The notes beneath the pieces were generated by a model. The model was not told where the DNA came from. It saw only the letters and a program-made list of their open reading frames with translations, and searched no databases. The translations under genes and the position numbers were made by a program. Below, in pieces: positions 7,134 through 16,387 of a stretch of DNA of 64,000 bases. Location: positions 38,472-102,471 of the forward strand of contig NZ_FNAM01000019.1 of the NCBI RefSeq assembly GCF_900101845.1. Direction: 5' to 3'. Source of the stretch: Sporomusa acidovorans. GTDB lineage: Bacteria; Bacillota; Negativicutes; Sporomusales; Sporomusaceae. Numbering within the stretch: the first letter of the stretch is position 1; each line of letters starts with the position of its first letter.

Positions 7134-8033
7134 TTACATGCCGAACTGGTCGGTGGCAATCCATTCCATGTGCAGGAGCGACCAGAAATCCGACGCCAGT
7201 TTGTTCAGGACGTACTCGTACGGCAGCCAGCCGTAGCCGGCGTCGCCCCAGGCGCTGCCCCAGCAGTTGCGGATGAGGAGCGCGCCGATGGTTTCCCGGT
7301 TGTATTTGGTGTTTTTAATTTTCATGGCGTCATCATAGCCAAAGGCCGCCACCGCGTGGCCCCAACTGGCCTTTTCCTCCGGGCCGGGGCCGGAAATGTC
7401 GCCGGGGACATCGGTAGCGGTAAAGGAAGGAAAGCCGTAAAAGCCGAACATTGAGGGCACGCCGGCGGCCAGGTATTTTTTTACGCTGCACAGCACAGCG
7501 GCCGGAGCGGTATTGGTGCCGGCGGGATCGTGGCAGAAATACTGCAACGCTTCATAGTTGTCGGCAATCGCATAGACAAAGGATGTCGGTTCTTTGTCAA
7601 AATCAGGAACCTTATCGGTATAAGGCCAATATTTTTCCGGCGGTACGCCACACAATGCCAATACCCCCATGGTGTCGCGGATGTAGGCTCCCTGGTCGCC
7701 GGTCACACCTTGCAAGTTGCGGGCGTTTTTATAGATGAACAGCCGCGAGGCAGTAAAGTGTTTGCCAAAGGCCCGGTTCTGAAAATATTCGATAATGGCG
7801 GCCGCCGCGTGAGCAGTACAGGACCCCAGCTTGCCCTGCTCCGGCACGGGCGCGCTGCACCACTGACGCAAATCCGCCTTGGCTGGCAGGGGGGCGGTTT
7901 CGTCGATCCCCAACCGTTTGATGGTTGCCTGCAAATTGGGATGGTATTCGGTATAATCGCGCAAATCGGGCAGCGGCGGCCGCCAGCCGGTGCCCACCAC
8001 TCGCTTGTCGGGTAAAATGACCTGGTTATTCAT
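7134..8033 (-). CDS. Papain-like (C1A) cysteine peptidase
   Basis: The 299-residue protein has the papain catalytic set. Cys72 is in QGKLGSCTAHAAAAIIEY, the His is in WGHAVAAFGYDD (about residue 227) and the Asn is in IRNCWGSAWGDAGYGW (about residue 254). The N-terminal GWRPPLPDLRDY motif is common in bacterial C1A relatives. No signal peptide is visible. I start at ATG 8033, with GGAGG 7 bases upstream; this ATG overlaps the stop of the preceding gene. It is the last gene of the B12-riboswitch operon. A role in processing the large outer-membrane proteins upstream is possible but would need export. A bioinformatic check of localisation would decide. Confidence 0.88.
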   Translation of the reverse strand: MNNQVILPDKRVVGTGWRPPLPDLRDYTEYHPNLQATIKRLGIDETAPLPAKADLRQWCSAPVPEQGKLGSCTAHAAAAIIEYFQNRAFGKHFTASRLFIYKNARNLQGVTGDQGAYIRDTMGVLALCGVPPEKYWPYTDKVPDFDKEPTSFVYAIADNYEALQYFCHDPAGTNTAPAAVLCSVKKYLAAGVPSMFGFYGFPSFTATDVPGDISGPGPEEKASWGHAVAAFGYDDAMKIKNTKYNRETIGALLIRNCWGSAWGDAGYGWLPYEYVLNKLASDFWSLLHMEWIATDQFGM

Positions 8034-8982
8034 AAACAATCCTCCTTCTCCCCTTGCTCCCTTCTTCCCGGGGCAAAAGGCATTCCCGGTGCAGCGTCCG
8101 AGCGCAGTTCCTTACGGCTGACGATGGTCTGCCGGATATCGTCAAAAGGCAAACCGCGCCAGCGTTCCGGCGCGAACCGGTATGCATGGCTCTGACCGTC
8201 GAGGGTGTGAAGGTACTCGTCCAGGCTGACCGGAATACCGTTCAGGGTTTGGTCAATCGACTGCCACAGCGCAGCGGCCAGGGCCTGCTGCGAGGCGGTG
8301 AGGACCGGCGGGGTACTGGGCCGGAGCATGCGCTCCCGTTCTCTGGCATAGGCCTCAAAAGCCAGTTGAAACAACTGGGTGCGGTCAAGGACGGTTTTCC
8401 CCAGCAGATTGGCCAGATACAAAAATACGGGGAAATCGCCGTCCAGCATATTCTTTTTCCGGACGGCCGGCAGCCGGGATGCTTTGACCGGCCAGGCTTG
8501 TCCGGCGGGCGACGAAAGCGGCGGCACCGGGGGCAGTGGATGGAGGAGAAGGGGAAAAGGCGGTAGATTCGCAATTCCCGTGGCATTGCTTTGGCCTCCT
8601 TCTTCACCTGGCGCAGCCAGAAGGGGTCAAAGGGAACGACCGGGCCGCTGTGCTTGATATAGGCATAGATGGAGCGCCAGCACTTTTTTACTAACTGTTC
8701 CATGGCTACCGCCGCCCGGCGGCGGTTTTCCCCGTCCCCGTCGGTCGCCAGGAGCAACTCGGTGGCTTTGTGGCAATAGATTTCCGTCAGGGGATCGCAT
8801 TGCCGGTAATAGCGGTTGTATATTTTCTTTTTATCTGAAGCGTCGTCTTCGCCGATCAGACAGCCTTCCGCATAAATGGCATCCAGTTCACGCCGGGCAG
8901 CCGCATGGCGGGCCATGGCTTTGGCAAGAAACGGCACGAGGTCCAGTTGGATAGGCTCGATGGTTTTGGTTATGGACGGCAT
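8030..8982 (-). pseudogene. Unrecognised gene split by a frameshift
   Basis: The first part starts at ATG 8982 behind AAGGAGGGGG and is a soluble, charged, helical protein (MPSITKTIEPIQLDLVPFLA...). After about residue 130 the frame becomes Arg/Pro/Trp-rich junk. From about 8580 another frame continues sensibly through a proline-rich segment (PPFPLLLHPLPPVPPLSSP) and ends at 8030 with KEDCL. Together the two parts would make a protein of roughly 310 residues. One missing base near 8575-8590 explains the break. The stop overlaps the papain gene start. I recognise no domain. A sequencing indel and real decay cannot be told apart here. Confidence 0.65.
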
Positions 8983-9030
8983 CGTTCCCCCTCCTTTCTT
9001 TCATCCCAGTCACACTAGCGCAAAAAGCGC

Positions 9031-9056
9031 AAGAACCCGGACAAAACCGTCCGGGC
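9031..9056 (-). terminator. GC-rich intergenic hairpin after the fusion gene
   Basis: CCCGGACGG and GTCCGGG pair around a TTTT loop on the minus strand, between the fusion gene stop and the next start. It has no long U tract. It could lower downstream expression or protect mRNA ends. Confidence 0.35.
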
Positions 9057-9087
9057 CTTTGCGGGGCTGAGCACACCGGACAGCCGG

Positions 9088-12000
9088 TTAGAAGAAATAT
9101 TGTACGGTGGCGTAATAGGTCCGGCCTTGCTGCGGATACTGGACATTGCCGTAGCCGTTGGAGGCCGACCCCGTAGCCGTCGGGCTATAATAGTGCCAGA
9201 GCTGATCCGGTCCTTTATTGAACAAATCGTTGATACCGGCCGTCAGTTTGATTGTTTTATTAAAATCATATTTCAGGCCGACATTGGTCAGGCCCAGCGA
9301 TTCATTCATGGTAGTGATCATATTGCCATCGCTGTAGGTTCTCGCGGTCCCCACCTCGTCCAGATAGTGGTATTCCACAAAGGCGCTGAGCTTGTCGCCG
9401 GGGAAGCGGTAGCCCAGGCGCACATTGTACTCCCACTCCGGTATCCAGGGGAAGGGATTGCCGGCATTGGCTTCCGACTTGGTCACCAGGCTGTCTTTGC
9501 CGCTTTTCGTCACCAACGAATCGTTCCAGGTGGCTGCTAAGAGCAGGTCCCAGCGCCGCCACTTCATTTTGCTTTCCAGTTCCACACCCTGGATCTTGCC
9601 GGCCGCCAGGTTGGAGTAGTAGCCGAAGCCGTAGGGGTCGAGGGCGTAGGTGCTCAGGTTCTTGGAACGGCGGTTGAAATAGGTCAGGGTAACGTCGCTG
9701 TCCGCTGCCAGGGCCTTGCCCTGCCAGTTGGCGCTGACGTCCCAGCTGGTGCCGCGCTCGATTAAGGAATCCTGCAGGAATGAGGTATAGCCGTTCCGAT
9801 AGATTTCCCAGCGGGACTTGACATTGACGCCATCGCCGAACAGCTCGTAGAAGTTGGGGAATTTATGATAGGTGCCGTAGGTGCCGCGGAAGGTCCAGTG
9901 CTCGTTCTGCACTTTTTTGAGTGCCAAGCCGTAGGAATAGAGCCAACGGCCGATGTCGGGGTCGCCAATCTGGTTCAGGGTGGACATATCCCACTTCTGC
10001 GCTTTGAATTGGGGAGTGAAGAACAGGTTGCCGCTCCGGTTGAGCGTCATGGTGTCCTGCACCTGGAAGTACATGTTGTGGTTGTCGTAGTGAGGCACGA
10101 AATATTTTTTATAATATTTCATGTCACTGGTCACGCTGGAAACGGAAGGTGGCCAGGCATTCGGATTGCTGATAGAGACATCCATGCTCTCCTTGGCATA
10201 GTCGAACAGGAATTCCACCACGTGATTGTCCCATACTTTCCAACTGCCGTCGATGGCGCCTTCATAGCGCCGGTTGCGGAACTCGTTATCCAGAGTCAGG
10301 AAATAGTTGCCATTAGCCGCTTTATACTGCGAACTGGCCGCTTGCTTCAGTTGATAGGAGGTGCCTAATTTCCAGCCCCATTCCAGATTGCCGGCGGTCT
10401 GCCGACGGCCCAGCAGGAATTCGGTCTTGGTCGTATCGAGCTGCCGCTGCCGGTATTGACTCCAGTTAGGATTGGTGGTGTCGATTTCTTCGATGGGAGC
10501 ATCGGCATACCGGTCCATGGCCGATTCGGGCAAGCTGGTGCTATTCTTCTTATAGGTCAGCTTGGCGAACCAGTTGTCGTCCTGCCATTTCAGGAGGGCG
10601 TCGGTGTTCTGATAGTCGTTATTGAGGCGGTTTCTTGTCACAGTCCAGGGTTTCCCCGTTGCTGCATCCAAAACCGAAGAAGAAAAATGGTCATATTTGA
10701 AATCGCCTTTAGCCTGATCGCGGTTGAGAGCGAACAACAGGCTGCCGCTGCCGGCGGGTGCCGTCAGTTCCAGGTTGCCGGTATAGCCGTTAAAGGAACG
10801 CATACCGGTGGTAATGCTGCCCTTGGTATCGGTCGGTTTCTTGGTGATGATGTTGATGGCGCCGCCTAAGGGCGAGCCGGCGAAGCGAGCCGGGACATAA
10901 CCGCGGTAGACTTCGATGCGTTCGACGTTTTCAATGGGGATGGTGGACAGGTCCACGGCGGCATCGGCATTGGAATTGACCAGCACACCGTCGACATAGA
11001 TGTTGACTTCGCCGCCGGTTGAGCCGCGAACGCGGGCCACGGTATAGTGGCCGGTGCCCTGCAATCTTTGGACATACACGCCAGGCACGGTCTGTAACAA
11101 ATCAGGCAGGTTTTTCATTTCACCCTTGTATTCGGGCACATGGATGACCGACACCGTACCGGGAGAAAGCTTCTTCTCCCAGTCGGGACGCTGGGCTTCG
11201 ACAACCAGCGGCGCCAGGGTGAAGCTGCCGGGTTCGCTGCTGTCGATAGCTGTTTCGCCGACCACCGGTCTGCTTACAGGTTCTGACCGGCTGGTATTAT
11301 TGCTCTGCTCTGTCTGACCAACTTGTCCCGCCTGACCACTTGAAATTGTGTTTTTTGCCTGTGAGGCTCCTGTGTTAGCCGGTGTCAGGCTGTCCCCTCC
11401 CATAGTTGTTGCCGGGATGGCTGGCGTATCTGTTAAGACGGTCTGACCGTTTGGCAGGGCCTCATCTGCTTGTTCCTTTCCGGTTGCCTCTGCGATTGTT
11501 GCCTGCGACCCAGACACAGTCTTGGCTGCCAGCGATTTTTCCAGCGCCGTCATATTGCGGTCCAAGGCCGCGCTGCGGTCGTCGGCCCGGTCAACAGACG
11601 ACGGGCCGTTAAAGCGCCAAGACATGCCGGCATTAACCTGCCAGTCGGTATTGACCTTGCCGCCGGTGGTTTTGGTTAGCTCGACAAAGGCGTTCTGGCC
11701 TTTGCCTGTCTGCAGCGTAGTGCCCAAGGCGAATTCATACCAGGTGTCCTTGCCAGCCAGGGTATTCATCGGCAAGGTGGCTCCTACTTCCCACCCGCCA
11801 GTTCCACCGTTCAAATTTTTATTCCACGTCAGGGCTTCGGCATTCGCCTTACCGCCGTCCTGAAAATCATGGTTAACGGCGACTTTGGCATAGACCGTAC
11901 CGCGCCTGTCGCCAGTGGTAAAGTTGCGGCCGGCAGTAACGCCGAAGCGCCCAAGAAGCATCTTCATCTCTTCCTGGTTGTAGCGCATGTTATTGTCCTG

Positions 12001-13500
12001 GGTATAGCTGTAGCCTTTCACCGTACCGTAAGACAGGCCGGCCTGGGGTTCTACAAACCAGCCGCCCGGCAATTCTTTCTGGTAGCCGTAGCGGAGACCG
12101 GCACCATAAGCCCAGGTGCCGTAATCGTTTTCATGTAGGGAATCATCCGAATCAAAGTACTTATAATTATTGCTGAGTTTGGAGCCGCGAACGGTGAAAT
12201 CGAGATAATGGCCTTTGTCGCCGACCCAGGTGGTGTAGAGGCCGATGCCGCCGCTTTTTAAATCGCCAGCCGAGCTACTGTACAACGCTTCATCGCTGCC
12301 GCTGGAAAGGGTGTGCTGATGGAAATCGGCATTGGAGTTAAGCATACTGAGGAATAAGCCGGTATACACTTTGCCGCCGAACAGGTTCCCTTCGCGCTGT
12401 TTGTCATATCCCACCTGGATGCCGTTATAGCTCTGGCTGAAATCCGAACCATAAGCACCGGCAAAGTCATACTGGCCGCGCCAGATTTGTGCCCAGGCAC
12501 CGTCGGTGCCACTCGCTTTGCCGCTCTGTCCTAGCCGGTTGGCAGCGCGCAGTTCTTCACCCCGTTTCCAAAACAGGCCATCCTCCATCCGCCACAGGTT
12601 GCGCATAGACAGCTGGGCATTGGCCGCGCTGAACACGCCCTGGGAGACCAGATCAGTACGGGTGGCCGTCCAGTCTAAATTATAGTTCTTTGTAGTAACA
12701 CCCTCATAAGTACTTTCAACAGAAGTTAATGTCGGCGCAAATAAATACTTGTTCAAGGAACTATCCATATAATACGTTTCCGCAGAAAAATTCAGATTGT
12801 CGTCGATTGTCTCGGTGAGGTTGTTGATGGTAATGAGCTCGTTAATTGTTCCGGAATAAACGCTTGCCGTCGCCGAATCCCAGAAATTAGCCGTGCTGTT
12901 TTGCTCTCCCAGCCCGCCGGTATTTTTATTGTAGCGGATCTGCAATCGCACGGTCGCCGCCGTTTCATCCGCCGCCAACTGCAGGTTGTTAAACACTAAT
13001 TTATCACTTAAATTAGCAGTTTCATTTCCCCCGCCCACGTTCAGACGGATTATGGAGCCGTCATGCAGAATCGTCGTCCCGTAAGTTAAAAAATTACGAG
13101 ACGACGCCAAGTTTGTACTATCATATGTTCCCCACGGATTATCCGGATAGTTTTCACCGTATTTATACGACAGGTCCAGCAGCGCGCCGCTGTCTAGTTC
13201 AAACGACCCATAGACGTTAATGGCTTTGGCGTCCATCGGCCGCCAGATACCACCGCTGTTGATCAGAATGTTGCCGTTATATTTAACAGAATTGGGGCGT
13301 TCCTTGGTGCCTGACCAGGTTGTCACTGTTTCCCCCGAGTTAATGGTCAGATCCTGATTGATCATATTCGTCCGGTCCGGCGTACCGTCGTTTAATATCG
13401 GCGCCGCCTGCGCCGGCGGCGTAACACAGAACAGAGCGGCCGCTATCAAGGCCGTCAGGAGGATGTTGCCTTGTTTCCTGTCATCTTGTTTCTTCCTCAA
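9088..13500 (-). CDS. Autotransporter fused to TonB-dependent receptor (two outer-membrane barrels in one chain)
   Basis: The 1470-residue protein starts at TTG 13500 behind AAGGAGAG. Residues 1-32 are a signal peptide ending AQA. Residues 33 to about 300 are a Ser/Asn/Thr-rich beta-strand passenger. Residues about 335-631 are an autotransporter barrel ending in the typical aromatic MSWRF. A flexible linker follows (632-758): a short charged helix, then Thr/Ser/Gln/Asn-rich sequence. A TonB box-like TLAPLVVEA is at 761-769. A plug domain (about 775-890) contains VRGSTGGEVNIYVDGV and GGAINIITKK, and a receptor barrel (about 890-1470) ends in YYATVQYFF. Topology is consistent, since both the autotransporter C-terminus and the TonB box face the periplasm. 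The gene is in an operon behind a cobalamin riboswitch, so a cobamide is the likely ligand. The reading frame is intact throughout, which argues against an artefact of a lost stop. Confidence 0.9.
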   Translation of the reverse strand: MRKKQDDRKQGNILLTALIAAALFCVTPPAQAAPILNDGTPDRTNMINQDLTINSGETVTTWSGTKERPNSVKYNGNILINSGGIWRPMDAKAINVYGSFELDSGALLDLSYKYGENYPDNPWGTYDSTNLASSRNFLTYGTTILHDGSIIRLNVGGGNETANLSDKLVFNNLQLAADETAATVRLQIRYNKNTGGLGEQNSTANFWDSATASVYSGTINELITINNLTETIDDNLNFSAETYYMDSSLNKYLFAPTLTSVESTYEGVTTKNYNLDWTATRTDLVSQGVFSAANAQLSMRNLWRMEDGLFWKRGEELRAANRLGQSGKASGTDGAWAQIWRGQYDFAGAYGSDFSQSYNGIQVGYDKQREGNLFGGKVYTGLFLSMLNSNADFHQHTLSSGSDEALYSSSAGDLKSGGIGLYTTWVGDKGHYLDFTVRGSKLSNNYKYFDSDDSLHENDYGTWAYGAGLRYGYQKELPGGWFVEPQAGLSYGTVKGYSYTQDNNMRYNQEEMKMLLGRFGVTAGRNFTTGDRRGTVYAKVAVNHDFQDGGKANAEALTWNKNLNGGTGGWEVGATLPMNTLAGKDTWYEFALGTTLQTGKGQNAFVELTKTTGGKVNTDWQVNAGMSWRFNGPSSVDRADDRSAALDRNMTALEKSLAAKTVSGSQATIAEATGKEQADEALPNGQTVLTDTPAIPATTMGGDSLTPANTGASQAKNTISSGQAGQVGQTEQSNNTSRSEPVSRPVVGETAIDSSEPGSFTLAPLVVEAQRPDWEKKLSPGTVSVIHVPEYKGEMKNLPDLLQTVPGVYVQRLQGTGHYTVARVRGSTGGEVNIYVDGVLVNSNADAAVDLSTIPIENVERIEVYRGYVPARFAGSPLGGAINIITKKPTDTKGSITTGMRSFNGYTGNLELTAPAGSGSLLFALNRDQAKGDFKYDHFSSSVLDAATGKPWTVTRNRLNNDYQNTDALLKWQDDNWFAKLTYKKNSTSLPESAMDRYADAPIEEIDTTNPNWSQYRQRQLDTTKTEFLLGRRQTAGNLEWGWKLGTSYQLKQAASSQYKAANGNYFLTLDNEFRNRRYEGAIDGSWKVWDNHVVEFLFDYAKESMDVSISNPNAWPPSVSSVTSDMKYYKKYFVPHYDNHNMYFQVQDTMTLNRSGNLFFTPQFKAQKWDMSTLNQIGDPDIGRWLYSYGLALKKVQNEHWTFRGTYGTYHKFPNFYELFGDGVNVKSRWEIYRNGYTSFLQDSLIERGTSWDVSANWQGKALAADSDVTLTYFNRRSKNLSTYALDPYGFGYYSNLAAGKIQGVELESKMKWRRWDLLLAATWNDSLVTKSGKDSLVTKSEANAGNPFPWIPEWEYNVRLGYRFPGDKLSAFVEYHYLDEVGTARTYSDGNMITTMNESLGLTNVGLKYDFNKTIKLTAGINDLFNKGPDQLWHYYSPTATGSASNGYGNVQYPQQGRTYYATVQYFF

Positions 13501-13572
13501 CCGTTTTCTCTCCTTACTGCGTAAACTTCAAAAAGCGGAGAGGAATTGCTTCCCCTCCGCAGGAAACCGGGG

Positions 13573-14995
13573 TCATTCCTTAGCTGCCGCCACCTGGTCG
13601 AGCAGACGCTTGCGTTCGATGAAGGCCGCCGCCGTATTGGAGGCAAAGGCCGGCGCCTCATACCCTTTCAAAGGACGCCCCGTTGGTGCTTCTTCGGGGT
13701 TGTAAATCGTAACGGCATTGAGGCTGGCGCTGCTGCCCAGCGTACTCAGGCTGGTGATGCCCGCCGCATTGCCGACCTGGCCGTCCGCATTGAAGATGGC
13801 CAACTGATTGCCCTGGGAGAACCAGGTGGTTTCCGTATTTTCCGAATAGAGCAGCGCCCACAGATAGCCGGTTAGGTTATCTGCATTAGTTATAAAGGTT
13901 ATACCCTCAGATGCCACCAGCGTGCTGACCAAAGCATTACTGGCACCGAGAATGGTAGCCACATCGGTAGAATACAGCCGCCAGTTCATCACGTAGCTGC
14001 TGTTATACTTACCAGTTAAAAGATATGCTTGACTGCCGTCACTGCTGAAAGTCAGCGCCCGGAAATCATAGCAATCGTTGGGTTTAGACGAACCTTCAGC
14101 GGTTGTAGCGGCCCGAAGCAAGTTAGTCACTGTCAAATCGCTGAGAACGACTTTCTGAATACGGGAATTCGGGTTCCAACTGCTGTCGTAATGCTGCGGA
14201 CCGCCGACAGCGACCAGCAGTAAATTCGTGCCATAGGGCTGAATGCTGAAGGCATTTTCCGCCGGCCAAACTTCGCCGGTGCCCGGTGACGTTGTCGAGC
14301 CATGCGGTCCCTTATAGGTCGCGCTGCCGAAGGTTAAATCCGTTTTGACCACCGTGCTGTTGAGATAAGAAGCATTAGGCGGTCCCGACGTCAGATTGGT
14401 GCCGCTGATATACAGCGTGTACACGTTGCTGCCGTCAGTCAATCTGCAAATCCACGCCGCGGCCTTCGCCGGCTGTCGTTGGTTTGGCAAAGGTGAAATA
14501 GTTGGTGGTATCTAAATTATAAGTAGAGCCGCTGGCTGCGAGACGGAACGCAATGGCGGCGTCGTAGTCAATGCCGTAGATGTAGAAGGTGCCGCTGATG
14601 GTCGTTGTCTGGATTTTATACAGGTTTGCCAAGGCGGTGCTGCCAATGGCCCAGTTTACCGGACCGTATACCGGGGTGCCCCAGTTATAGCCGGACGGGA
14701 TGGTGGCAGGAACGGTGCCGGTGAAAATCAGGTATTTACATACAGGCGTCCCGCCGCTCCACTGGGTTGCTGCGATCAGGGCCTGATCCACACCAGAGCT
14801 GTTTCTGAAATGGAATACCTTGGTATCGCCAGGCAGCAGTACCGTACTGCCGGAGTCGGTATACTGGGTGACCACACCTGTTTTTGTTTCAATCACCGTG
14901 CCGCTGGTACCGCCGGCGTAACGGGCAACGCTCGCATCGCCTTTACCGGTGCCGCTGCTGTAATCATAGGCAGTTACCGCTACAATACTGGACAT
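13573..14995 (-). pseudogene. Propeller-like surface protein candidate, interrupted by one frameshift
   Basis: The frame from ATG 14995 (MSSIVAVTAYDYSSGTGKGD) runs to a stop at 14435. A second frame picks up at once with DGSNVYTLYISG and runs to 13573. A one-base change near 14440 would join them into about 475 residues. The second part has repeated beta-blade-like units (FSIQPYGTNLLLVAVGG, LTFSSDGSQAYLLTGKY, TGYLWALLYSENTETTW) that suggest a beta-propeller. No classical signal peptide is seen. The gene sits between the Skp-like gene and the receptor fusion behind a B12 riboswitch. The role is therefore comparable to BtuG, the Bacteroides surface propeller that binds B12, but this is inference from context and no sequence relation is claimed. 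Confidence 0.6.
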
Positions 14996-15001
14996 AAACA
15001 C

Positions 15002-15088
15002 TCACTCTCCCTGTTTGTATTTGTTACTTACGACCTTCAACAGCTTTTGGGCTGCTGAGGCCATTTCCATGCCATGCATTTGAAACAC
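15002..15088 (-). CDS. Very small ORF (25-28 codons) coupled to the next gene
   Basis: Behind TAAGGAGGTGAG, a GTG (15088) or an in-frame ATG (15079) opens a frame MHGMEMASAAQKLLKVVSNK that ends GE-stop. Its TGA directly abuts the GTG/ATG start region of the propeller-like gene. It is amphipathic and basic. It may be a real small protein or a translational-coupling leader. No family is recognised. Confidence 0.45.
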   Translation of the reverse strand: MFQMHGMEMASAAQKLLKVVSNKYKQGE

Positions 15089-15118
15089 CTCACCTCCTTA
15101 GCAAAGATTCCTATAACA

Positions 15119-15153
15119 GCCGGCCTGTGCATCGTCATCATGCACAAGCCGGC
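15119..15153 (-). promoter_or_regulatory. Strong intergenic hairpin
   Basis: GCCGGC-TTGTGCAT pairs with ATGCACAG-GCCGGC around a short loop between the Skp-like gene and the small ORF. No U tract follows, so an mRNA-stability or processing hairpin fits better than a terminator. Confidence 0.45.
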
Positions 15154-15172
15154 GGATTAGGCTGTATCACAC

Positions 15173-15637
15173 CTATTGTTTCACCTTGGCGATCACGTCG
15201 GCGGTAATGTCGATACCGCCGTAGACCACGACAGTGGCGTCGATAATGACGGGCAAGCCTTTTTCCCCGGCGACGGCCTTAATGGCCGCGCCGATCTTGT
15301 CGGCCACGGGCTTCATCAGTTTATCCTCCCGCCGGGCTTCTTCCAGAGCAATTTTATCATTGTAGGCTTTCCTGTCCACCGCCGGCAGGTCTTTGGCGTT
15401 GGCGTCATAGTCTTTCTGGGCCGCCTGGCGCATGGTCTGAATCTGCTGCAGCAGGTCCTGGATGCCGGGGTAGGCATTAAGGATTTGCTGACGGTTGACG
15501 TAGCCGACGGCTGCCGCCGGCTTGTCCGGGGCTTTGGCGGCCTGGACCGGGGCGGGCGCTGACAATCCGGCGGCAGTGAAAAGCGCAACTGTGAGCAGCG
15601 CTATCAGTGTACCGGTTAGCGGCTGTAGTTTTTTCAC
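15173..15637 (-). CDS. OmpH/Skp-like periplasmic protein
   Basis: The 154-residue protein has a signal peptide ending near APAPVQA, then a VGYVNRQQILNAYPG segment typical of OmpH/Skp strand 1. A helical arm (LLQQIQTMRQAAQKDYD) and a C-terminal strand pair follow. Skp-type proteins hold unfolded outer-membrane proteins in the periplasm. As the first gene of the operon that makes the fused autotransporter/TonB receptor, it may act as a dedicated chaperone for this very large client. It is the gene closest to the cobalamin riboswitch. Family Skp proteins are of similar length. Confidence 0.88.
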   Translation of the reverse strand: MKKLQPLTGTLIALLTVALFTAAGLSAPAPVQAAKAPDKPAAAVGYVNRQQILNAYPGIQDLLQQIQTMRQAAQKDYDANAKDLPAVDRKAYNDKIALEEARREDKLMKPVADKIGAAIKAVAGEKGLPVIIDATVVVYGGIDITADVIAKVKQ

Positions 15638-15651
15638 GCAATCAACTCCTT

Positions 15652-15720
15652 GCTATATATTCCGCATTAAAGAAGTTTGCAGGCACGTTGTATATAGTAT
15701 GTTGTATTGGTTTGGCAAGC
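15652..15720 (+). repeat. Partial copy of the element ends seen at 61849-61982
   Basis: The stretch CTATATATTCCGCATTAAAG, followed by AAGTTTGCAGGC, closely matches the reverse complement of 61950-61982 and, less closely, 61849-61880. It may be a solo terminal repeat or a diverged copy of that palindromic element. Here it lies in the leader of the Skp-like gene. Confidence 0.45.
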
Positions 15721-15755
15721 CTGTCCAACTTCACATCATGTCCCGGCCGGCGCAA

Positions 15756-15780
15756 TTAAAAAACTCCCTTGCGGGAGTTA
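15756..15780 (-). terminator. Rho-independent terminator in the riboswitch leader
   Basis: On the minus strand AACTCCC-GCAA-GGGAGTT is followed by TTTT. It lies between the cobalamin aptamer (15915-16110) and the Skp-like gene, so it is the probable off-state of the switch. Confidence 0.85.
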
Positions 15781-15914
15781 TGCTTGTTACGCCAGCGGCC
15801 GGATTACATCCGGTCACATGCCGTAATCCCCTCTCCCATCGCTCGTAGGTTGCGTACCGTATCAGCCCTAACCCTATAGAGCGGGTTAGCGTTGACACCA
15901 TACAACGGTGATTG

Positions 15915-16110
15915 TCAGACAGGCAGTTCTCCTGACTTGCGGTTCATGGCGTTCCTGCACCTTCCCAGAGCCTAAGCCCCAGTGGTATCTTCGCAGGATT
16001 GCTCCCCGTTACAGTGGCGGGACCGTGTTGGCTTCGCACCAAACTTCCCTTTTAAGCCCCGAAGGGCACCTGTCTCTGGCTTTATGCGGTTGTTGGTTCC
16101 GGTATGCGAA
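15915..16110 (-). promoter_or_regulatory. Cobalamin riboswitch upstream of the outer-membrane operon
   Basis: On the minus strand the segment shows the GGTGCCC 5' block, AAGGGAAG, the GTCCCGCCACTGTAAC core and the terminal GTCAGGAGAACTGCC B12-box. A clear intrinsic terminator follows at 15756-15780. The whole Skp/propeller/fusion/peptidase operon is therefore expected to be made only when cobamide is scarce. Confidence 0.9.
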
Positions 16111-16387
16111 AAATCCTCTCCCGGGTTCCGGGAGAGGACGCACGAATGCCTGCAAATCCTTCTCTTGTCACCGCGGAACAAGCAGCTCTTTTTCCGGAGA
16201 TACCTTGTATACATGAACAAGCTATTTGCAGCATCTAGTTATATATGTATTTAGACTATGGTGATACTAAGGTTGCATCGACTAAATTCTTCCATTGGCT
16301 ATAGCGTACTACGAAACCGCGCTACTGTCTATACCTCATGTGAGGTATTTTTACAATAAACTTTGAAGCACCACTTCCTTTTTCTGG

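Noticed and set aside
8242..8570. C-terminal part of the longer minus-strand frame as real protein
   Set aside because: It turns into Arg/Pro/Trp-rich sequence typical of the wrong frame, while the alternative frame is sensible. I treat it as read-through after a frameshift.
15915..16240. Open frames across the second cobalamin riboswitch
   Set aside because: They overlap the aptamer core and have no ribosome site or recognisable sequence.
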